Shown piece after piece: positions 1 to 3,963 of a stretch of 5,470 bases of DNA. This DNA is from Cyanobacteria bacterium UBA11370 (lineage in GTDB: Bacteria; Cyanobacteriota; Cyanobacteriia; Cyanobacteriales; Coleofasciculaceae): the NCBI GenBank assembly GCA_003486645.1, contig DNGI01000270.1, positions 1-5,470 of the forward strand, in the 5' to 3' direction. Each line of letters opens with the position of its first letter. The stretch's first letter is position 1. A model generated the notes under the pieces. The model was not told the DNA's origin. It was given only the letters and a program-made list of their open reading frames with translations, and did no database searches. The position numbers were made by a program, and so were the translations under genes.

Positions 1-6
1 TATCTC

Positions 7-125
7 ATACCAAATCCGGTTTAATAATCCATTTTTACGACCAATGGTAGAGACGTTGCAATGCAACGTCTCTACAGCGTTTTGGCAATTCTGCTTAAAG
101 GGGGTATATTAACCGGATTTTGTAT
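7..125. mobile_element. MITE-like element, copy 1 (119 bp)
   Basis: The element is bounded by 15-bp terminal inverted repeats, ATACCAAATCCGGTT at 7-21 and AACCGGATTTTGTAT at 111-125, matching at 14 of 15 positions. Its centre (47-75) is a perfect palindrome with 14-bp arms GTAGAGACGTTGCA and its complement around one base. The whole unit aligns with the reverse complement of 1882-2001, including matching non-palindromic parts (CCAATGGTAGAG, and GGGGTATAT near the right end), so these are two copies of one family in opposite orientation. It is too short to code for a transposase, so it would need one in trans. TCAT overlaps or abuts both ends in both copies, so I cannot tell a target duplication from element sequence. 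Confidence 0.8.
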
Positions 126-930
126 CATCTGGAGAAGGCAAGTCAAAAACTGATGGCACATCAAAACAGGGTGGTTCAATTCGCAAATATTTATCTCTAC
201 AAAGCTTCTGTTGATCCCTTGAGTATATCAGAGTCGCCTCTTGAACCAGCGCCCACTTTACCACCTCTTTTCGTTCTTGATCATTCAGCTTTGAAGCAAT
301 GGTTTGTAAAGCTTTAATAGTCAATGCTTGAGTCGCCGCCTGAGATACCAGCGTTGCCTCAAAACAGTGTTCCATCGTTTCGTGTGGAACCTGCTCATCA
401 AGTAGTGGTGGAGCGACACGCTCGACTGTAACATAAATCTCATTTATGCGCTCAAAACTTACCAGATTAGTTATCTGTGGCAAAATGGGCACCAGAACGG
501 CAGGTGGGGGAATCTGGTTACAACGTGAATTCGGAGGATAACACGCAGTCCGCAGAACCAACCGCCACGCGGATAGGGCTGAGGTGACTTCATTGCAGAG
601 GAAGTGTCGTCGCACCCAGCGCTCCAAATCAATAGCAACTTCCTGCCCTAATTGAGCAGCAAGATCAAAGAGTGCCTTGGTGATAACCTGTCGCAGCAGT
701 TCACCCCGCTCTCCCTGCATTCTGTGTGCCCAATTCTGCATCTGTAAGCGTGTCTCATGCTCAACAACAGCCTTTGCATAGAGGGGTTCCCAGACTTCTG
801 GCTGCTCCACTAGGGCACGAGGCAATCCCATCATAGGAAGAAAAGGTCTTGCCCAAAGGAGGGTAGGCAGGGATAATGCTGGAAGCCAATACACTTCATC
901 GGAATCTTGCCAAAGGGATTCAGATTTCAT
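109..930 (-). CDS. Unrecognised hypothetical protein, 273 aa, 3' end inside a MITE
   Basis: I do not recognise the family. I start it at the ATG at 928-930 (MKSESLWQDSDEVYWLPALS) because AGGAG lies at 935-939, four bases upstream. The frame stays open 20 codons further, to 990, but those residues look like translated leader. The protein has no signal peptide or clear membrane segment. It is probably mostly helical: a Pro/Leu/Trp-rich start, a middle rich in charged helices (VVEHETRLQMQNWAHRMQGE, then DLERWVRRHFLCNEV), a proline-rich linker (NQIPPPAVLVPILPQ), and a charged C-terminal helix (KLNDQERKEVVKWALVQEA). The last residues (TKSG) and the stop codon TAA lie in the terminal inverted repeat of the MITE at 7-125, so the original C-terminus may have been longer or different. 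It lies downstream of the small membrane protein on the same strand, with a remnant frame between them. Codon use and length suggest a real gene; its role is unknown. Confidence 0.72.
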   Translation of the reverse strand: MKSESLWQDSDEVYWLPALSLPTLLWARPFLPMMGLPRALVEQPEVWEPLYAKAVVEHETRLQMQNWAHRMQGERGELLRQVITKALFDLAAQLGQEVAIDLERWVRRHFLCNEVTSALSAWRLVLRTACYPPNSRCNQIPPPAVLVPILPQITNLVSFERINEIYVTVERVAPPLLDEQVPHETMEHCFEATLVSQAATQALTIKALQTIASKLNDQERKEVVKWALVQEATLIYSRDQQKLCRDKYLRIEPPCFDVPSVFDLPSPDDTKSG

Positions 931-934
931 GTCT

Positions 935-939
935 CTCCT
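935..939 (-). promoter_or_regulatory. Ribosome binding site deciding the 273-aa start
   Basis: AGGAG on the minus strand, within AAAGGAGAGAC, lies four bases before the ATG at 928-930. It is the clearest Shine-Dalgarno sequence in the window and favours this start over the upstream in-frame one at 990. Confidence 0.65.
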
Positions 940-991
940 TTGCGATCCATTTGTAATATCCCATGCTCTAGCAGCTCGGTTCCCTGGCAAA

Positions 992-1102
992 TTAGAATCC
1001 GCCGTAAAGTTCAGCGGAAATACGTTTAGTGTCTGCTTCTAACGGAACTTCCCCCAAAGACTGGTTGAACTGACGGATCTGAATCTTCAGGGGAGACAGG
1101 TA
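992..1102 (-). pseudogene. 36-codon open frame, probable C-terminal gene remnant
   Basis: Between stops at 1103-1105 and 992-994 lies a 36-codon minus-strand frame whose translation looks like ordinary protein (KIQIRQFNQSLGEV, then LEADTKRISAELYGGF). It has no ATG or GTG, and its only TTG is about halfway in, so it probably lacks its 5' part. Its beginning overlaps the last codons of the membrane protein in the -1 frame, near a run of four C at that protein's stop. It could be what remains of a deleted gene, or the downstream part of a frameshifted gene. I do not recognise the family. The call rests only on amino-acid composition and could be chance. Confidence 0.3.
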
Positions 1103-1440
1103 TTAACTCTACAGACACCTATTACCTCTACAAGTCTGTAACTACAGATAAATAAAGCTCCCATAGACAAAATAGATAAGAGTAAACGTGTCCAAATTTG
1201 GGTTTGGCGTAGTTTGATTAAAAATAACAAAACAGCTAAGACACCCCACATAAGACCCCATGAAGAAAAAAATTTAGCTACTCCCGCCGCATCAGGATCT
1301 ATGTAATCAGCTAACGCAGGATCACCAGTCCAAGTATATCTATACAAAATTACTAAATAGCTCAAAATACCAAATAGGTAGGCTATAGCGTTTAGGGCTA
1401 AAATATCCCAGAATTTCATTAGGTGATTGATGTTTCTCAT
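1087..1440 (-). CDS. Small membrane protein, 117 aa, unknown function
   Basis: The family is not recognised. Three hydrophobic segments are visible: about residues 11-33 (WDILALNAIAYLFGILSYLV), 60-76 (around WGLMWGVLAVLLFLIK) and 84-108. A polar loop at 34-55 contains TWTGDPALADYIDPDAAG. Basic residues (KLRQTQIWTR) between the second and third segments suggest that loop is cytoplasmic, which would put the 34-55 loop outside. The start at 1438-1440 overlaps the stop of a short upstream frame by ATGA (1437-1440), which suggests past or present translational coupling. A second in-frame ATG is at residue 8, and no Shine-Dalgarno is obvious for either. The C-terminus (VCRVNTCLP) overlaps the remnant frame at 992-1102, so the natural end could be different if a frameshift has occurred. 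Confidence 0.6.
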   Translation of the reverse strand: MRNINHLMKFWDILALNAIAYLFGILSYLVILYRYTWTGDPALADYIDPDAAGVAKFFSSWGLMWGVLAVLLFLIKLRQTQIWTRLLLSILSMGALFICSYRLVEVIGVCRVNTCLP

Positions 1441-1517
1441 TGCTGAAACAACTCATCTTTCTCGATGAGCTTTTCAAACAAGGTCGCCTGGAAATACATC
1501 TTCTCTACCACAATCCT
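1437..1517 (-). pseudogene. C-terminal remnant overlapping the membrane protein start
   Basis: A 26-codon frame after a stop at 1518-1520 ends at TGA 1437-1439, which overlaps the next ATG as ATGA. It translates to RIVVEKMYFQATLFEKLIEK followed by DELFQQ, a charged helical tail. It could be translated from an ATG at 1497-1499 (20 aa). It is more likely the 3' end of a larger gene once coupled to the membrane protein. It overlaps the tail of the split DUF416 gene in another frame, one base apart, so a single-base indel in that gene could also join the two. The family is not recognised. Confidence 0.3.
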
Positions 1518-1883
1518 CTATTAATTGTAGGACTTACGCAAGTGTCACAGTTAAATCAACTTGTAGGGTGCGTCAGACCAAGATATTGATCGAGATAATC
1601 AGGGTTTTATCGTCTGACGCACCCTACTCTATGTGCCAGTTGCGTAAGTCCTGAATTGCTCTACTCTAACAGCCGATGCTGGTTTTCCTTGCAGGATTTG
1701 CCAAACTTCATCCAGTGCCTTTCTCGGTACACTAGGATCGCCCCAATCTACCTGTCGGCAAAAAGTGTTGTAGTTAGGAAGCATCCGTTCACAACAAGCA
1801 GCAGCAAACGCGACTCGGTGAATAGGAGAAAGCCCTTCGAGTTCTTGGGCTAAGGTATCAAATTCAAAAAATTGATGGTTCAT
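1474..1883 (-). pseudogene. DUF416 (YjaG-like) gene split by a MITE
   Basis: Reading from ATG 1881-1883, the first 76 codons resemble the N-terminus of the DUF416 family: MNHQFFEFDTLAQELEGLSP, the Cys/Glu/Arg signature AFAAACCERMLPNYNTFC at about 25-42, and WGDPSVPRKALDEVWQILQG at 47-66. The function of the family is unknown to me. After Q76 the frame enters the MITE at 1528-1653 and stops at 1629, giving an 84-aa product whose last seven residues (RTYATGT) are element sequence. Removing the element and one AATTG copy restores the frame: VEQ continues as LIEDCGREDVFPGDLV, then a stop at 1474-1476. The family is usually near 190-200 residues (E. coli YjaG), so the C-terminal half is missing even after repair. 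The gene therefore appears inactivated at least twice. Its start codon overlaps the end of the MITE at 1882-2001, so any native promoter is displaced. Confidence 0.72.
1528..1653. mobile_element. Second MITE type, 126 bp, with AATTG target duplication
   Basis: Terminal inverted repeats of 21 bp (1529-1549 and 1632-1652) begin AGGACTTACGCAA and agree at 19 of 21 positions. Inside them is a second perfect 16-bp inverted repeat, GTAGGGTGCGTCAGAC (1563-1578) and its complement (1612-1627), so the transcript could fold as a long hairpin. Direct repeats AATTG flank it at 1523-1527 and 1654-1658, a plausible 5-bp target duplication, because deleting one copy with the element restores the interrupted DUF416 frame. 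No coding capacity is visible, so a transposase in trans would be needed. It shares no sequence with the 120-bp elements at 7-125 and 1882-2001. Confidence 0.82.
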
Positions 1884-2001
1884 ACCAAATTCGGATCATA
1901 TACCCCTTTTAATCGCAGTTGCCGGAATTCTGTAGAGACGTTGCATTGCAACGTCTCTACCATTGGGCGGTAAATAGGGTTTGATAAAACGGATTTGGTA
2001 T
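1882..2001. mobile_element. MITE-like element, copy 2 (120 bp), inverted to copy 1
   Basis: It starts ATACCAAATTCGG and ends CGGATTTGGTAT. The core at 1932-1960 is the same 14-bp-arm palindrome as copy 1 (47-75), with the central base complemented as expected for an inverted copy. Its reverse complement aligns with 7-125 over the full length with scattered substitutions. It separates the DUF416 fragment from the KRPSMYLG gene, and its terminal TAT overlaps the DUF416 start codon. No open frame of note lies inside. Confidence 0.8.
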
Positions 2002-2066
2002 CATTGGGTTATTTGTATTGTTTGGGTAGAGGAGATGGCATCATCTTTCATCTACACCCTTTTAAG

Positions 2067-2402
2067 TCACCACTCCTTATCTGGGTTAATTTCAGAATTA
2101 TTCTGCTGATTTAAGAATTCTTCAAACAGTTCAAAAAATCTATCCAGAGCCGTTCTTTCATCCTCAGAATAAAAGAGAATTATGCTAGCCCAGGATTGAC
2201 TTGTGTGAACTTCATATCTTTCCCGTATCCATTTGAGAAATTCTTCAAATTCCTGTTCTTGTGCAGTGGGATGAATACCCAATTGATGTTGGGCAATTTT
2301 ATATCCGCACCAAAATGCCAGGAAACTAAAAATTGAATACCTACCTAGGTACATAGAAGGTCTTTTCTTGATTTTTTGTAAAAGGTCATAGAAATTGTTC
2401 AC
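2067..2402 (-). CDS. Small soluble protein with KRPSMYLG motif, 111 aa
   Basis: I recall similar short uncharacterised bacterial proteins but cannot name a family. The clear N-terminal feature is KKRPSMYLGRYS at about residues 12-23, followed by FSFLAFWCGYKIAQHQLG, then an acidic helical region (EQEFEEFLKWIRERY), QSWASIILFYSEDER, and a terminal helix (ALDRFFELFEEFLNQQ). The motif resembles the RKRPGMYIG segment of GyrB/ParE ATPases, but the rest does not look like a GHKL fold, so I do not infer ATP binding. The frame is open to a TTG at 2406-2408. I prefer GTG at 2400-2402 because GGAA (2410-2413) lies seven bases before it. Small proteins of this architecture are sometimes toxin-immunity proteins, but no toxin is visible here, so that is only a guess. 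It appears complete and free of repeats. Confidence 0.68.
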   Translation of the reverse strand: MNNFYDLLQKIKKRPSMYLGRYSIFSFLAFWCGYKIAQHQLGIHPTAQEQEFEEFLKWIRERYEVHTSQSWASIILFYSEDERTALDRFFELFEEFLNQQNNSEINPDKEW

Positions 2403-2408
2403 AATCAA

Positions 2409-2611
2409 TTTCCACAGTTTAAGTACAGTATGTATAATTTAATCTAAATTAAAATGGCGTTTCTGTTACCTTAAACTCTCTACCTATATCTAGAATAGGG
2501 GAGTAGTGATGTTGTTTGAGGCATCACCTGACTCCTGTTCTCTCGAAAGTTGTTTTACCCCGAACTTTCCCTACTATAAAATTATTATATAGGCATGGCA
2601 ATTTGTTGAAA
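2409..2611 (-). other. Intergenic spacer with weak promoter and hairpin signals
   Basis: This spacer lies between the cupB stop and the KRPSMYLG gene and holds no credible gene. A TATACA at 2431-2436 (minus strand) could be a -10 box for the downstream gene, but I see no good -35 at the right distance. Next to it, TTTAAT (2438-2443) and ATTAAA (2448-2453) form a short inverted repeat that could be an operator or chance in AT-rich DNA. A 6-bp inverted repeat, GTGATG/CATCAC, lies at 2506-2527. Confidence 0.25.
2545..2569 (-). terminator. Weak hairpin downstream of cupB
   Basis: GAAAGTT (2545-2551) and AACTTTC (2563-2569) can pair as a 7-bp stem with an 11-base loop, starting about 40 bases past the cupB stop. 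No U-run follows on the minus strand, so it is not a classical intrinsic terminator. It could protect the 3' end of the transcript or be incidental. Confidence 0.25.
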
Positions 2612-3745
2612 CTAACTATTCACCTCAAGTAAACGGGAGGCTATAAACCGATCCATCCACCCTTCCAAATAAACACGATTCTCTTCTTTTTGTTTTGGAT
2701 CAGTCGTATTCAGAGGATAAGGCGCTAACCCCACTATTGCTGCGGTTGTTACACAAAACATTGACTTTTGGAATGTTTCACAAATCTGCACCCGCAAGTC
2801 ATCCTCTTGGCGACGCGATCGCTTATAAACATCCTCCAGATACGCTGGCAAATAATGGCGCATATCCTGCATCAACAACGTTGGCGGAATTCCTGCACTC
2901 CCAATCGGTAACGGATCAGCATACAATGCCCCATAAGCAAAGCGACTTTGATCGGGAGAAATTTGATTGGCTTGAGCATTATAAGACACTGTACCTAAAA
3001 AAGGCGTTCCTCGGAAGAAAACCGCCTCAACATAAGGCACTGCTGTATCCATTAAGAAGGTCAAATTAGCGGATTTTGGGATAATTTCATAAACGCGATC
3101 GCCAATCTTTACACTATACGTAATCGGTTGGTTGGCTGCTGCAACTAAACCCTCTAAGATATGTTGTACCACTTGAGGAATGGTTTTAATTTTTCCTTGG
3201 TCGTAACGGTGAGACAGATCCATAAAAATATCACTCATCACACGCCAAAATTGCCCCAATGCGCTGTAATAAGCCATTTGACGCACTTGTTCGGGTGCAA
3301 ATTCAGGAAATAACCAATTCATACCTTGAATTAGGGGATTCCCCTTAAATTTAGCTTGAATTGCTGAGGTACATCGCTGCATAAATTCGGGTGTATCTAG
3401 ATAAGCATCTAAACCACCGCCACCATGCCAAAACATAGCTTTCATGCAGTATTCAGCGTATTCAAAATTAATGCGATCGTGCCACCAGTGACGGAATAGC
3501 TTTTCCCGTGAGACTTGCCCATTAAAGTATTTAAAAAAGGGGAATAGAACTAAAAATTGATGTTCGGCAATGTAAATGAGATTACGGGAGTAAGCGTCAA
3601 GGACAACCCCATAGCTATGTAAAATTCCGACAACTTCTAAAACGTTTTCGGGCGAATCTTCCAGCAGTGCATCACCAGCGATCAGTCTGTCAATGTATGC
3701 TTGCAATGGATGATGAGTTTTTGATTTTTTTTTGCTAATGACCAT
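2612..3745 (-). CDS. cupB: CO2 hydration protein CupB/ChpX-like, 377 aa
   Basis: This is a ChpXY-family peripheral subunit of the NDH-1 CO2-uptake complexes, proposed to convert CO2 to bicarbonate at the thylakoid using energy from NDH-1 electron flow. Family signatures from the ATG at 3743-3745: a hydrophobic stretch LIYIAEHQFLVLFPFFKYF (about 56-74), RHWWHDRINFEYAEYCMKAM (85-104), AYYSALGQFWRVMSDIF (158-174), YEIIPKS (219-225), PYVEAVFFRGTPF (237-249), YGALYADPLPIGSAGIPPTL (271-290). H86 and R91 appear to align with the CupA His and Arg reported as metal ligands. CupA proteins, as I remember them, carry an extra segment between FKYF and WHDR; it is absent here, favouring CupB. The gene follows ndhD4. 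The frame extends 25 codons upstream to an ATG at 3820 with a distant GAG, but that extension (NNKQPTTNNQQPII) is translated heptamer repeat, so I prefer the internal ATG, which has no clear Shine-Dalgarno. Confidence 0.9.
   Translation of the reverse strand: MVISKKKSKTHHPLQAYIDRLIAGDALLEDSPENVLEVVGILHSYGVVLDAYSRNLIYIAEHQFLVLFPFFKYFNGQVSREKLFRHWWHDRINFEYAEYCMKAMFWHGGGGLDAYLDTPEFMQRCTSAIQAKFKGNPLIQGMNWLFPEFAPEQVRQMAYYSALGQFWRVMSDIFMDLSHRYDQGKIKTIPQVVQHILEGLVAAANQPITYSVKIGDRVYEIIPKSANLTFLMDTAVPYVEAVFFRGTPFLGTVSYNAQANQISPDQSRFAYGALYADPLPIGSAGIPPTLLMQDMRHYLPAYLEDVYKRSRRQEDDLRVQICETFQKSMFCVTTAAIVGLAPYPLNTTDPKQKEENRVYLEGWMDRFIASRLLEVNS
2815..2822. repeat. HIP1 octamer
   Basis: A perfect GCGATCGC, the highly iterated palindrome typical of many cyanobacterial genomes, within cupB. 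Confidence 0.9.
3095..3102. repeat. HIP1 octamer
   Basis: A second perfect GCGATCGC within cupB. Near matches (GCGATCGT, GCGATCGA) also occur in cupB and ndhD4, supporting a cyanobacterial source. Confidence 0.9.
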
Positions 3746-3768
3746 TGAAATTGTTTTGTTGCTAATTA

Positions 3769-3803
3769 TTGGTTGTTGGTTGTTTGTTGTTGGTTGTTTG
3801 TTA
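3769..3803. repeat. STRR heptamer tract, TTGGTTG/TTTGTTG, five units
   Basis: Five in-phase 7-bp units (TTGGTTG, TTGGTTG, TTTGTTG, TTGGTTG, TTTGTTA) form a short tandemly repeated repetitive sequence. It lies 23 bp upstream of the preferred cupB start, inside the optional N-terminal extension. Part of it is complementary to the tract at 3929-3963. Confidence 0.85.
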
Positions 3804-3945
3804 TTGATTTTTATCTTCATTTTTGCTTTTCTCGGTTATATATCTGATCCTTCTTCATGCTCATTTTTATTGGTAGCAGACATTGAGTCAATTCCTATTA
3901 CTGACTGGTTATTAGCTTACTCACAAAAAACAAACAACCAACAAC
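3786..3945 (-). promoter_or_regulatory. Long-range inverted repeat spanning the ndhD4-cupB spacer
   Basis: The 17-mer GTTGTTGGTTGTTTGTT at 3786-3802 is perfectly complementary to 3929-3945, with 126 bases between. In an ndhD4-cupB transcript the arms could pair, joining the ndhD4 stop to the cupB leader and looping out the spacer. The arms are A/C-rich on one side and G/U-rich on the other, so pairing would be moderate in strength. Formation and any effect on translation or RNA processing are inference. Confidence 0.4.
3836..3883 (-). CDS. Possible 15-codon leader ORF in the ndhD4-cupB spacer
   Basis: ATG at 3881-3883 opens a 15-residue frame, MSATNKNEHEEGSDI, ending in TAA at 3836-3838. AGGA lies ten bases upstream of the ATG. 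It is hydrophilic and acidic, with no recognisable family. It ends 15 bases before the alternative cupB ATG at 3818-3820. It could be a leader peptide, the displaced beginning of an older cupB N-terminus, or chance. The evidence for translation is weak. Confidence 0.2.
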   Translation of the reverse strand: MSATNKNEHEEGSDI

Positions 3946-3963
3946 TAACGACTAACAACAATT
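3929..3963. repeat. STRR heptamer tract containing the ndhD4 stop
   Basis: Five in-phase 7-bp units on the plus strand (AACAAAC, AACCAAC, AACTAAC, GACTAAC, AACAATT) are the complement type of the tract at 3769-3803. The ndhD4 stop codon (3945-3947) and codons for the last residues, IVVSR, lie inside it, so the tract has altered or supplied the end of the reading frame. Confidence 0.8.

Noticed and set aside
47..75. Palindrome considered as an intrinsic terminator for the 273-aa gene
   Set aside because: The same palindrome recurs at 1932-1960 within a full-length repeat, has no U-run, and is better explained as the MITE core, although it could act as a terminator incidentally.
120..317. 65-codon plus-strand open frame
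   Set aside because: It is antisense to the 273-aa gene, which has a good ribosome site, and it starts in a MITE terminus.
1656..1853. 65-codon plus-strand open frame
   Set aside because: It is the antisense shadow of the DUF416 fragment, which has recognisable family motifs.
2079..2402. KRPSMYLG considered as evidence for a gyrase/GHKL ATPase
   Set aside because: Only the short motif matches; the protein is far too short and lacks the other ATP-binding motifs.
2695..3069. 124-codon plus-strand open frame
   Set aside because: It lies entirely antisense to the well-supported cupB gene, and its translation shows no family features.
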